A stretch of DNA of 64,000 nucleotides from Rotaria sp. Silwood1. Lineage: Eukaryota; Rotifera; Eurotatoria; Philodinida; Philodinidae. Position 1 is the first letter of the stretch, and the number at the start of each line of letters is the position of its first letter. The notes under the pieces were generated by a model. The model was not told the origin of the DNA and did no database searches. It worked only from the letters and a program-made list of their open reading frames with translations. The stretch lies in assembly GCA_905250075.1 (NCBI GenBank), contig CAJNOP010000016.1, forward strand, positions 248,001-312,000, read 5' to 3'. Below are positions 38,279 to 50,143 of the stretch, in pieces. Made by a program: the position numbers and the translations under genes.

Positions 38279-39826
38279 TTATTGTTGATGTTGTTGTTGT
38301 TGTTCTTCGGATAATTGTTCAATAGCTGGTGCTTTAGCCACATAAAGATTTTCATCAATGTGACGAGGAATTGGTAAAATTTCTGTACCTAATTCTTGTT
38401 CAACTTTGTGTACAGCAAATCGATCTTCATATGTTATTAAACTGACTGCTATACCCAAATGACCAAAACGACCCGAACGACCAATACGATGACTAAATGT
38501 TTTTTTTTGTTTACAAAAAAAAAATTTAATAATTTTTTTTAATTTTTTTACTTACAGATAAGTTTCACTGTAACGAGGAAAATCAAAATTGATAACAACA
38601 TTAACAGCTTGAATATCGATACCACGTGTAAATAAATCCGAACAAACAAGATTACGACAAAGACCAGTACGAAAATCATGAAATACACGATTACGATGTT
38701 CTTGTCGCATTTTTGAATGTATATAGTAGCAATTATAACCTAATTCAGTTATTTTTTTAGCTAAAAGTTCAACACGTTGTGTTGAATTACAAAATATAAT
38801 AGATTGATTGATTTGTAGCTAAAAATTAAAAAAATTATGTTTCTTAAATTAAATTTTCAATAGATTCTTTAAAATACCTTTGAAAAAAGTGTATTTAAAC
38901 AATGAATTTTTTGTTTTTCTTGTACAAATGCATAATATTGTGTAATACCTTTAAGTGTTAATTCTTCCATAAGATTTATTTCATATGCTTGTTTCATATG
39001 TTTACGAATAAAATCATCAACAGTTAATGGAAATGTTGCTGAAAAAAGCATAACTTGTCGATCATTTGGCATAGCATATAAAAGTTCATCAAGTAAATGA
39101 TTAAAATCTTGTGAAAGTAATTTATCAGCTTCATCCAATACAATTACACGACATGAATCAACTTTAGCTAAATTTTTATTAACTAAATCTAATAAACGAC
39201 CAGGTGTTGCAATAACAATATGAACAACATCTTGTAAACGTGAAATATCTTCACGTAATGATGTTCCACCTGTTGTAACCATAACACGTAATTGTATATG
39301 TTTAGATAATTCCATACAAATAGCACTTGTTTGTAATGCTAATTCACGTGTTGGTACTAAGACTATTGCTTGAATAGCATTTTTATTTGGATCGATACGT
39401 TCGATGATCGGAATTGTATAGGCACCTGTTTTGCCTGTACCATTTTTTGCACGAGCAAGAACATCACGACCAGTTAATGCAATTGGAATAGATTGTTCTT
39501 GAACGGGTGATGGTTTTTCCCAACCTTTTTCATAAATACCTAAAATAAATATTATATTTTTTAAAGAAAAGAAAATGTTTTTTTTTATTCCTTAAATTCT
39601 TACCCATAAGTAATTCTCGTTTAAGACAATAATCTTCAAAATTATGTCCTTTAGTTGCAGTAACATCAGTTGTTTTTGGTCGATTATCTTTTGGTGGTAA
39701 TTTCAATTTTTCTTTCCAATTTGGATCATCAAGAAGTGATTTTATATTTGTATTAGACATGCTAACATTAGTTTCGATAATTGTTGTTGATGTTGTTGTT
39801 ACAGTAAGTTCTTCACTGTTGGTCAT
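38279..39826 (-). CDS. DDX6: DDX6/Me31B-type DEAD-box RNA helicase, copy B
   Basis: Four coding exons (39826-39604, 39539-38878, 38818-38556, 38492-38279) give 453 residues. All helicase motifs are intact: [17 protein letters not shown] (about 105-112), [16 protein letters not shown] (about 210-213), FSATFP, IIFCNS, TRGID and HRIGRSGR. The core is nearly the same as copy A even at nucleotide level (for example the stretch coding [17 protein letters not shown]), while the N-terminal tail and the C-terminus (ending in a glutamine-rich run with EEQQQQHQQ) differ completely. Three introns share positions with copy A; the fourth, large intron of copy A is missing here, so [12 protein letters not shown] is continuous. 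Two intact tandem genes suggest two P-body helicases with different tails, perhaps in different tissues; that is inference. Confidence 0.95.
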
Positions 39827-41905
39827 ATTTACTGTTATAGACTATAAAATAGAGAATACAAGTTAAATGGAATAAAACTCGATAAATGAATGTTTATGAA
39901 AAATTTAAATCGGACGGACACTCGAAGAAAAAGAAAAAAGAAGAAATCGACTAGAATAGTCTAACGAGGTAATCTAGATATATATGTATATATATCTATG
40001 AATAGATTTTATTCTAGCTCCTATGTAATATCAGCTGTTTACATTCGAGTGCTAAATTTTGATGAGAGAGAAATGATGAACGAACAGAGGACGAAATCAT
40101 CACCCCTAGATTTTCTTTTTCTTTTTTTTTTCTTTATTCTGCAATCAATTATTTTATTCATGTGAATGTCGATAGTCATTAGAAAAATATTTGAAATAAG
40201 AAAAATTACAAATAATACAAAAAACATTAAAATTAAAATTCATTATTTTTTTTCATTTATATTAAATATAAAGTTTATTCATATAAATATAATAAATGCA
40301 TTATAACATAGTTATGCACTTGGTTGAACTTTCGCAAAAAAATAGAAATACGAAGTTGCTATAGATATTATAAAGTTAATGGCATAGAGACGCTATTTAT
40401 TGTTGAAATAAACATTGTGAATTCGTTTTTAGATATGCTTGATTATTGTTAGAATCATACACGACTATTATTATTTATTTAATTCAGATTTTTATTATTG
40501 ATATGGATTTCACGAGGGACATCTATTTGAACGAAATTCGTAAAAGTAAAATGTTTCTGCGATTTAATCTTATAAATTGACCTTTTTCCTGTGTCATAAT
40601 GAAATTTAAAGACTGCAGTTTCATGTTTGAAAGTTGAGTTTATCAATCAGGAAGCGAGAAATGGAACGATTAATATGTAGTGCTAAAAATTATTTCTATC
40701 CTATGTATATTGCTATACTTTTGTTACAGAATATCTGACATCTGTGTTTATTAAAGAAGCTAAAGGCTGATGAATTAATATTATCTGATTGAAGAAACAC
40801 TAAGTTCACTCTTTTCTTTTTTTGCTATCCGGAATAGAAAAATGCCTATCAGTTTTATCTTTTTTTATATATTCTTTTTAGTTTTTTACATATTTATGGT
40901 TAGCTTCTAATTTATTAGGTAAGTATCTGAAAAAAGTATAGTTTCTTATTATATCAAACACAAAAACAGAAACTCCATGACAAGAAAAATGCAATACATA
41001 TAACAGTACAGCTATTGTGAGTACAAATGAAATAATTATAGGAGACGAAACTGATAATGTAGTACTATCTTGAGAGTGTGGATGTAAGTGTTAATCTTCT
41101 CTGTACTCATTCATTCACACCCTCTAGTTTACCTTTGATTTATATAGAACATAGTTTTGAAATAGACTTATATACTATCGCAAAGGAAATTTTTATCGAG
41201 AAAAAAAATATATTTTGAAAATAAATCAACTGATTAATCGAAGACTTAGACTATCCATATTCATGTCAGAAAGAGGCAGGAACTATACTGATTCTGAAAC
41301 TCCATCGGTGACTTAAACACTCTAATTGAATGATCAAAATACAAATGTTCTCTTAAACATTGTTACTGAAAGTTCTAGCCGGTCTAAGGTTTAGAATAAC
41401 CTAAAATGGATAAGTTTGAAATAAATATTTTATGAATACATTTATAATAAACAATATTTCCATAAAAAAAATTCGGCTCAATGCAGAAATGCCCAAAGGA
41501 ATTTTTTCATTGAGACAGAGTGACAGTTCACCACAAAAAAAAACGTATGTTTGAGAAACTATCTTATAGATCTCCATTTTTTCTTGCTACTGTGTCTCAA
41601 AAGAGCATATATCCCTTAAGTATATACTATAATACATTAGACTTTTAATATATAAATTGTCTAATATATGATGGTTGTTGTCTAGACCTGAACCTGCTCT
41701 ATCAATAGATATGCAGAAAAACGAACAATTGATTTTTTTTATTTATTTTTTATTGATAAAAAAAGATACTTTCACCCAATATTATTTTTTTTTTATTATT
41801 GAAGATAACATTTCCAAGCGTTAAACATAAACAATGAACTGGAATATTTTTTTGTTTAGTTTGAATATAATTATGTTTTTCTTATTTTTTATTATTCAAA
41901 ATATG
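39827..41905. other. Intergenic region upstream of DDX6 copy B
   Basis: No gene is supported. Contains AT-rich sequence and a TATA-type palindromic stretch near 39974-40000 (ATATATATGTATATATATC). The end near 41905 should be 3' untranslated sequence of the small secreted protein gene. Confidence 0.55.
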
Positions 41906-42317
41906 TTATTTAGTATTAGCACATGCACTTTCAATTGAATCAATATCAGTTTTATCCAATGCATCCTTTGCTTTCTTGTCCTTTGGATTGTCATCATGCA
42001 AATTTGAATAAAATTGATTGTAGCATTTCAAAGCCTCCTTATATCTTGAACAATCAATGGCCAGATAATCTTTCATGTTATCATTATCATCGTTATATGA
42101 TTGCACTTGGTCACGAAATTCATTACATTCCGTTATGTCCCCAGGCGCGTGTTGAAATAAAGCATATTCAAATGCTCTTACGTTTGCTCTATTAGTAATG
42201 GATAAATTATCCGTAAAACATATAGGAATTATTATTGTAGTAATCAGAAAAACCCAATAGATACTGAAAGAAAAAAATTTCAAGTATAGATACAAACAAA
42301 GATTCTACTTACTTCAT
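41906..42317 (-). CDS. Small secreted cysteine-containing protein, unknown family
   Basis: Two coding exons: only five bases (42317-42313, ATGAA) in the first, then a 49-bp GT-AG intron and 42263-41906. The product is 120 residues. Residues 1 to about 19 (MNIYWVFLITTIIIPICFT) form a clear signal peptide. The mature part is acidic and hydrophilic with four cysteines (contexts TEC, IDC, LKC, SAC), probably two disulfides, and alternating charged residues typical of a small helical secreted protein. I recognise no family. Without the tiny first exon the frame would still open with a longer methionine start, but that reads through the intron; the spliced model gives a canonical signal peptide. 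It lies head to head with DRC10, 152 bp apart. Confidence 0.62.
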
Positions 42318-42469
42318 TGTTAATGTTCGATTAATTTTTCTGCCTATATCAAATTCTTTTGCATGCCTTTATATATATTTTTTTTGTTAATGTGATAGCA
42401 GCTGTAACTAATGTTTTGCTATTTTTTTAGATAAACTATTTTGTACTTATCTTTTCTTCTAGAATAATA
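42318..42469. promoter_or_regulatory. Compact divergent promoter region
   Basis: Only 152 bp separate the start codons of the secreted-protein gene (-) and DRC10 (+), so both promoters must lie here unless untranslated first exons are spliced in from elsewhere. A TATA-like run (TTTATATATATTTT, near 42368-42381) is present. I looked for an RFX X-box, expected for a ciliary gene, and did not find a convincing one. Confidence 0.4.
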
Positions 42470-45400
42470 ATGAGTTCACCATCATTAATATCACCATTAA
42501 ATAAATCACGTACATCTGACGTGAAACCAATTCGTCTTCAATTAGATCCATTACGTTTACATGAGCCAGCTCGTTCAAAATTATCAACTATTGAAACACA
42601 ACGTATTATGATTGTTTTTGATGATCTTGTACAAAACATGGAATTAATTGAAATACTACCTGTAATTGCTTTACATACAGATTTATTTAAATCAATTATT
42701 GATATGTATGATTTTTTGGATCTTAAAATTTAATTTTAATTTGTAAATAGATACTTATTTACTTTAGAGAAACAATGAATGAAATACATAAACATGAACA
42801 ATTAAAACAAGCATATGAAACAAATGCACCACTTCAATCGGTTTCGAATATTATTGGTAAAATAATAAGAGTTTCCTTTTTTTTTTTCAAACTAATAAAA
42901 ATCAAAAAATTTTCTTTAGAAAAATTGCCACAATTTGAAAATTATGCACGTCGTTTTGATAAATCATTATCACATAATGCTAATGAAAAAATTGCCTATC
43001 ATTATTATATTCAACAATCAATTCGTAATGTTCTTCGTCGTCTTCTTCATCAACAAAATCGTTTTGATGCTATAAAACGTATTTTACTAAATAATAATTT
43101 ATTACCACAACAAAAAGATATTATGCGTTTGTATTATAAAAGAATATTTTTAAGTATTTCTTTGTTTCTTTATATATATATATATTTATTTAGAAGTACT
43201 AAAAATGTTAAGAGAATCTGCAATGGAAAGATTTTTAACAACACCTCTTGAAGAACGTGAAAAATTTGAACAAATGAAAAATTTAAATACACGTCTGTCA
43301 TCTAATGAAGCTATTATTGCTAAACTTGAAAAAGAACTGAATGATGCTATCGCTGAGCGTGATGCTGAAGTAAGTCGCCAATGGTTGTATTTTCTTTCAA
43401 CGTATTTTTCATCATTGAATGATCACATCTGTCGCGTATATAGTTATTATTAACCATTCGTCCTTTGATGATTATTATCTTTCTTTTCATCTTTATTGCT
43501 ATACAGAAATATAATACGATAGAAGAATATCATAATAATATGTTGAGGATTATAGTGATGAATTTTGTAATGGTCGGTTTTTAATAGATTGAATTAATTT
43601 TAAAATTGGATGTATAATTCCATAAATAATAACACGTAATACTAATACATTAAATAATAATATCATTGAAAGAAATTTTAAATTAAATGAATATGAATCA
43701 ATTTTCCAATGAAGAAAAACATGAATAAAAGCAATTAATAAACAGAATGATCCAAGATAAGATATTAAAAAATGATATTCATTCCATGAAAGACGTTCAC
43801 TAATCCATGGAAAATGAACATAAGATAAAATAAATAATAACATTAAAGTAAATATACCAAAAAAGAAACCATACATGAATAATTTTGAATTAACATCAAT
43901 TTTAGAAAAAATTAAAAATATCATATGTAATAAAGCAAATGCTAATGAATACCATACTAAATAATGTTTTGTTTGAAGCCAACATTGAATAAATGTTAAT
44001 TTTGATATAACATTTTCTAAATACAAAACAAAACAAAAAACAAACCTTTTTAAAGACAAAAAAAAAAAAAACATTAATTACTATGATTTACCATGAATAT
44101 TTTGTCTTTTTAATAATGTTAAATAAAGAAATTCAATTAATTCAAATACTGGTCTTATTAAAAATAATAAAGCTAATATTATTATACTAGTTGATGCTGT
44201 TATAGAACTGGCTTGACGATAGATTAATACTGTAGTTAAACTATCATGATTATGTTCTATCATTGTAAAAATAAAACATAAACTAAATATAACTATTGTC
44301 AATATCAATGGAAATAAACAATGACGAAATGTTTTTATTTGTTCATAATTATATGAATATTGATCAAGAAAAAAAATTCCACGTGAAAAACAATTTAAAT
44401 CATAAATAAATTTTACCAGATTTAATGGTGGAAATTGTTCAATGGCAACTCCAATACGTTTTGTACCATTTTCAATTTCCCAATTAGATAAATTTCCAAA
44501 AGCTCGATATGAACCCGGAATAGATAATAATGAATGAGAATTTTTTTTCGAAAAATATTTAATATATATTTTTCGAGCATCAATTATTAATTGTGATTTA
44601 TCTTGAGGAAATAAATCATCAAAATTTGTTGTTAAATCATCAGTTATAAGAACAATTGTTGGTGATAATTGATAAAATGTTTCATATGATATATAATTTG
44701 ATTTATCATTTAGATCATTTTCATTTGAATTTATATCACATAAGATAGGTTTTGGAAATCCTGATAATAAAAGACGTTTTGTAAATGCTTGTGAACGTTT
44801 ACTTCGACCAATTATACCAACTAAAGGATGAAAATTAGTTGTTGATTGTTGTAGATTATTATCATAAATAGACATTAATGATTTTCGCTTTTTATCTAAT
44901 AAGGATGGAATATCATCATGACGATCTAAATTTTAAAATTAATATTAGAATAAAGAAAAACTGATTTACTTACGTATTTGATGTGATAAAAAATCATCTA
45001 ATGGATATTTTTCATCAAAATTTATGTCTATATATTCTATTGTTGATGATAAGGGTTCATTGGTATTTGTTAATGATAAACTTTCAGACATTTGCATCAT
45101 ATCTATTGATGAATTTTGATCATATAATATTGTATGCATATTATTCTCGTTTTAAAATGATAGATAAACAGAACAGAACAAATCCAGAGAGAGATGCAAA
45201 TGATAGATAAAGAAAGCTTAATAAACCTACTCTTTCTAAATGTGTCGTTTTTTCTCTTCTTTCTTTCTCGTTATAAAGAGGTCAAACGGACACAAGAGAC
45301 ACACCGGAAATAGAATAGTTAACAAAATACGTTATATTTCATATTGCATGCACACAAGTCGACCCTAACATCTGTCTATATATGTTTCTGTATCCTTGAT

Positions 45401-47787
45401 AATATATGATTAATCAGACTAATACATTAAAAGCATAGGATAACCTCAATCGTTAATATGTATGTTTATATTCACTATGATCCTTCACCTATCACTCGAA
45501 TGAATGGAATAAGATAAAAGGGATAGTAAAGTGCTCATAATTATTCTCTTTTATTGTCCTTGTGTGTCACTAATGAAACCTTTTGATTGTTTATAGATCA
45601 AAGCGCGTAACGATGAAATTCGAAAGATTCAAGCAGATCTTAATAATGTTGAACGTAATCAACAAGAAATGCTTAAACGTATTCGAATGGAAACAGAATC
45701 AGCTGAAATATCAGAAACAAAAAATTCTGAAGGAAGACGGTAGAATTTTAATTAAATTTTTTTGATTCATAATTTTTGAAAATAAAAACATTGTTTTTTT
45801 TTTTTTTGTGTTTGTATTTTAAGACATAAGTTACAAATGGATATAAATATGTGTCGACAAAAATTACAAGAACAACAACAACGAAATAAAAAAACAGAAT
45901 CTGATTTACGTAAAGAGAAATGGCGTCAAGAAACAGGGTAATACAAAAAATGTTTCATTGAATCATTTTGATATCACGATTGATCTTGTTTTATTTTGAT
46001 ATTTTTTTTCGTTTTTACACATTTTTATTTTCAATCATAGTAACCTGCTAAGAGAGTGTTTCATGATATCGATTTTTATATAGGTTCATTAGGAATTCAT
46101 TTATTTTGACTACAAGTATTTTATTCATTGAATATGAATCAAATAAATTGAACAAGATTAATCATTTTATCTCTAGATGAATGTATTCAACATAAATTAC
46201 TAGTTGTCAAAAATTAAATGATTCAGTGTATACGTGTTTAATGCAGTATGAAAACGAGAGAAAATGAATACAATGTTATTAACAAATCTTCTTAATCCAT
46301 AAGTATAAGGAGATTGTTCGAGAAAAAGAAATTATTGATGTCATATTAAGGGCCTCTCCCCCCTCAAAAAAAATCAATTTTGGTCAAATTTATCGATTTT
46401 GTGATTTATAACTCATTAGATAGAGCAAAGTGTCTACTCTCGAATGCACTATAGTTGATTGATTTTATGATGAGCTTTAAGAATATTACATAAGTTTTTC
46501 TGAACCTCCATATTGGAAAAAATAAGGCTTTTAAAAACTTATTTTCCGTTTTTTCTCAAAATCGGTTTTTTGCGAGTATACCGTTTACGCGGGCACGCTT
46601 TGCTTAATAACGACTCAATAGAGAAGGAATAATTTTTTCTTATTACATAGAGGACAAGTGAGGCTAGATTCTAATAGAGCCCGATTGTTGAATTTCTCTT
46701 CTGCTGAAATAAAAAACTTGAATCTTTCGTTTTGTTTAGCAACTTTTTTGACCATGAATTCGAGAATTTTTCGAAAAACGTTTTTTAAAAAACAAACGAA
46801 GAGAAATTCAAAAATCGGACTCTATTAGGATCTAGCCCTAAGGATACTCTACAATTTAAAAACCACGCCGACATGGTTAGTTAATATCCTCATGTTGAAA
46901 ACCTTGCCTGCGTAAAGGGTATTTTTGACCAATGAATCGACTAGAACTTGTGCATATCTTTGAGATTTGGAGGAGATATTTTAACCGTAATCTATCCTAG
47001 CCTAGACTAACATTCTCTGAAATTTTGGTTGAAATCGGATGAAAAATAACAAAGTTGATTTCTGAGGGGGCTTTAATGTGTAAGCCGATATATAGATCAG
47101 CTATAGTTGATCAGTTTACATCTTCATTTTTAAACACTGATTGTGAGTATCTTAAAAGATTCGATAATAGGATCTATTTAATACGAGTTTAAACTTTCCA
47201 AAATACAAAAGGTTTTAGAACTTATGCTAAATCAATTAAACATGATCTATTTTTTCTTTTTTTTCTCTTAAAGACTTGAAACATGGTTAACAAAATATGA
47301 TAATGAAATGCGTCAAAAACAGGTAGATATTTTATCTTGTAAGAATATTTAATAATTTAGTGGACTAATAAAATCTTTTAGGATGAATATGATGAAATTG
47401 AAACTGCATACACGGAAGAAAAACGTTTACTTATAGAGCTTGAAGAACGTTTTGAAAAATTAAAAGAAGAATATGATAAGGTATTAAAAAATTTTTTATA
47501 CGTTTTTCATATTAAAGGAAAACAAAACTTTTTTTTTTGCAAAGATTATGGCTGAACGTAAAGCTGAAGAAGAACGATTGGCCATGGAGAAGGCATTGCG
47601 TGAACGACGTTGGCAAGCAGCTGGACATATTCAACGCTTTTGGCAAGGTTATAAAGTTCGAAAGGTAAACTTTAACTTATAGTTTTTTGTTCAATATTGA
47701 TTAAATTAATATATATATATACATATTCAGGGTCTCAAAGCCAAAAAGAAAAAGAAAGGCAAGAAAAGTGGCAAAAGCAAAAAATGA
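42470..47787 (+). CDS. DRC10: Dynein regulatory complex subunit 10 (IQCD)
   Basis: Ten coding exons (42470-42705, 42768-42856, 42920-43126, 43194-43369, 45597-45739, 45824-45937, 47274-47322, 47382-47480, 47545-47664, 47731-47787) give 429 residues. DRC10 belongs to the nexin-dynein regulatory complex of motile cilia axonemes. Family matches, recalled against human IQCD: LSTIETQRIMIVFDDLVQNMEL near the N-terminus, FLTTPLEEREKFEQMKNLNTRL with IIAKLEKEL, ETWLTKYDNEM, then a long coiled coil, an IQ motif IQRFWQGYKVRK, and a lysine/glycine-rich tail ending KKGKKSGKSKK. The donor of exon 3 was set at C|GTTTGT because only this phase fits exon 4. Intron 4 (43370-45596, 2227 bp) contains a whole antisense STEAP gene; intron 6 (45938-47273, 1336 bp) contains a fold-back element. 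Motile cilia are expected in the host. Confidence 0.88.
43550..45139 (-). CDS. STEAP-family heme membrane protein, nested antisense in DRC10
   Basis: Three coding exons (45139-44974, 44925-44092, 44016-43550) give 488 residues. STEAP proteins are six-helix heme membrane metalloreductases with an N-terminal NADPH/F420-oxidoreductase-like domain. Here residues about 110-260 resemble that domain (VGIIGRS start, later RAFGNLSNWEIENG, matching the KAFN-x-ISAW segment), but the nucleotide-binding loop reads G-I-I-G-R-S-K instead of the usual G-x-G-D, so cofactor binding is doubtful. The membrane part has the family features, including the two heme-ligand histidines: LAFALLHMIF and FCLLIAFIHVF, with SWNEYHFLISYLG between. 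The first ~100 residues are an unusual hydrophilic extension. Which vertebrate STEAP is closest cannot be decided by eye. Introns are 48 and 75 bp. The gene lies wholly within DRC10 intron 4. Confidence 0.85.
46350..47072. mobile_element. Fold-back element in DRC10 intron 6
   Basis: The centre is a strong inverted repeat: 46662-46701 against 46798-46837, 37 of 40 bases complementary, loop 96 bases. The outer edges also look inverted (left TTAAGGGCC then CCCCCCTCA; right TGAGGGGGCTTTAA) and both are bounded by TTAA (46346-46349 and 47073-47076). TTAA is the piggyBac-type target, but TTAA is common in AT-rich DNA, so the outer limits are tentative. No coding capacity. Confidence 0.55.
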
Positions 47788-48655
47788 ACAATCAAACGTT
47801 TATTTTTTATATATTATTTCTTTTTATTTTCAACTTGTCAAAAAATCAACTATACCGACATCAAATAAACGATTGAAATAAAGAAAAATAATAGAAAAAT
47901 TGTAATTCATCATCATCAACATGTGTAGAAGCTGTATTTGATAAACGTGATATCCATGCTTTTTCTTTTATATGACTCAATTTCTGTTAGAATGATCTCT
48001 ATTAAAGGAATACATGAATCTGCAGTTTAATCGTTGATTGAACTTGTATTATTATTGAAAAACATACTGAAAATTGTTTGACCATGTGAAATACATGCAT
48101 GAGAAGAATCAGAACAGTGTTCATTTATAATTGAAATAAAGTGATGTTCCTTGATTTGTCTTAACATACAACAATCAAAAAACGAATAATACCAAATGTT
48201 GCGAAGTGTTTGAAAACAAAATAACTTATTTTACATATACTTCTATATCGATAGATGATAAATTATTTTTTTTTCGAATCATTCATCTTCGAGATCTCTA
48301 CAAAAACTTTATGAAAAACAAAATCCATTTGATTTGTTCTAATGTACTTTTATAAAACTCAATCAAAATAATTTGTGAACAATTTTTACTTTCCGTGATA
48401 CAAAATCGAATAAACTACGGCAAATCTTGACTAGAAAATTCTAAAAAAAAACGGAATTAGGAATCCATTAATAGGGTTTTTTCAGTTCTGATCGAAAGGC
48501 ATTGTTACTCGATAGAAATATTCAATTAATATTCATTGTTTCATCTAGAATTTCTACAAGTTTTACATAGTTTTTGAAAAGACCCATGGTGAAATTGTTC
48601 ATAATATTTAAAGTAAAAATTACTCTCGATTCTGATCAATTATGAGACAGTTAAT
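47655..48655. repeat. DRC10/UNC80 tail duplication, left copy
   Basis: Homologous over about 1 kb to 53620-54640 in the same orientation. It starts around the exon 9/intron 9 border of DRC10, covers the last DRC10 exon (functional here), both 3' ends and a relic of the UNC80 terminal exon, and runs into former UNC80 intron. Similar words persist to about 48650, for example the shared TTTGATTTGTTCTA and GTACTTTTATAAAA. Limits are by eye. Confidence 0.85.
47898..48159 (-). pseudogene. UNC80: Decayed copy of the UNC80 terminal exon
   Basis: Reading the minus strand in the frame of the intact exon (54134-53864) gives recognisable pieces: FISIINEH matching FSSVINEQ, HGQTIF matching HDQTIL, and KAWISRLSNT in another frame. 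It is broken by an in-frame TAA after about 48 codons and by later frameshifts, and the Asp-rich end has lost the ETQL terminus. No upstream UNC80 exons accompany it. Confidence 0.85.
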
Positions 48656-50122
48656 AAGATGTTGGAGCATGTGTGAGTGAAAAAAAGATCCATGACCACA
48701 CACTTCATTACTATCTATGATAGCTCAATGCGTTACTTAGTTGAGAGACCATCGAGACTTTGTTTTTGAGAGCTGTTTGAATTTCTCCAAGGCCTTGTAC
48801 TCACTATCTGATACCATGTAATGCAATTCAACAGAAGTTCTTACGTTTTAATGAAATAATAAGATTCTTGATTGCATATATCATCTTTAGTATATGATGA
48901 CTATCTGCTATCAAAAATTGTAAATCAATCACATACAATTCCTTCACAACTATCACCAATTGTAACTGTAACTGATACGAGCCATCTTATGTCTTATTGA
49001 ATTATTTGTAAGAATGACTATTAGTTGTGATTCCTACTTCATTTTCGTATTTTTTAGGTATGAAATAAAAGCTATCTAAAAAAAGAAAATGTCTGCAAGA
49101 GGAAAGGATCAGAAAAAACCACAGTTTAAAGTTACACTCATATACATATAAATATTACGTGAGCTTCACAACCAGAATGAATATTTCGTCTGAATAAAGA
49201 AGACCATTAACCTATATTTCTAGCAACCTCAATATATTCATTTTTGAATATTTCTTTTAGCGATAAATTGATATCAATGTAGTATAATACAAGAGACAAA
49301 ATCAATTTTTAACCACTATATTGATACAGCATTTTGAAAAGCATCATATATTCCTGGAACATTTAGAGATCGATGAACATACTGGAAGAGACAAAAATTA
49401 TACCAATCAACCTACTGAAACTTGCAAGACATTAAGAAGTTCACTAGCTTATCTGTCGAATAATTTCACTGTTCATCTTGTCTAATTATCTTGTTATTCA
49501 ATCTAACTCCACTGATTTTATAAAACCTCTAAATTAGATATTCTATTAACAATTTATTAAGCGTAATGTCAAAAATGTTGTATTTTATTTTGATCTTAAC
49601 CGAAGAAATGAAGTGTTTATTGTAGTATTAACATAACTAGTATGTTCTAATTCACTTGAATGACTCATAACGACAATAAAAAATTCTTCGAATCAATCTT
49701 TCAATGAAGTTGAATAAATTCAAATAATTAAAGTTCATATTGATTCATGAGTTTATTGGACAAAAAATGTAAATTATAACGGGAAGGATAAAAAATAATG
49801 ATTAAATAGTAAAAATGCCAAAATAAGATATTTCAACATCATATATTTAAAACAGTAATATTTAATACTCATATCAGAAGAAATTATCTTGCAATAATAT
49901 ATATAATTCACCAGCAGAGAAAAATGGGACATTTGCTGTTACGCTGTTTCTTTATTATGTTTCCTTGGATCGCTTGTGATAATTGCGCCAATAGCAACAA
50001 AACAAATATTTGTAAACGTGAACTGTGAAAACATTGATGATAGCCTATAGTTGAAAGTGTAAGAATATTAATTAAGCTTGTGTTGATAAGAATAAAATAA
50101 AAATAATGTACTTTTGAGCTTA

Positions 50123-50143
50123 TGGGTGTGGGTGTGGATGTGG
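50123..50143 (+). repeat. Short TGTGGG-like tract
   Basis: About three units of TGTGG(G/A/T) in a row, followed 20-30 bases later by an imperfect inverted counterpart (CACATCCATCCACTCGACC). It is too short to be more than suggestive of a telomere-type repeat. Confidence 0.45.

Noticed and set aside
41923..42195. 90-codon plus-strand frame
   Set aside because: Antisense shadow of the small secreted protein gene, which has signal peptide and splice support.
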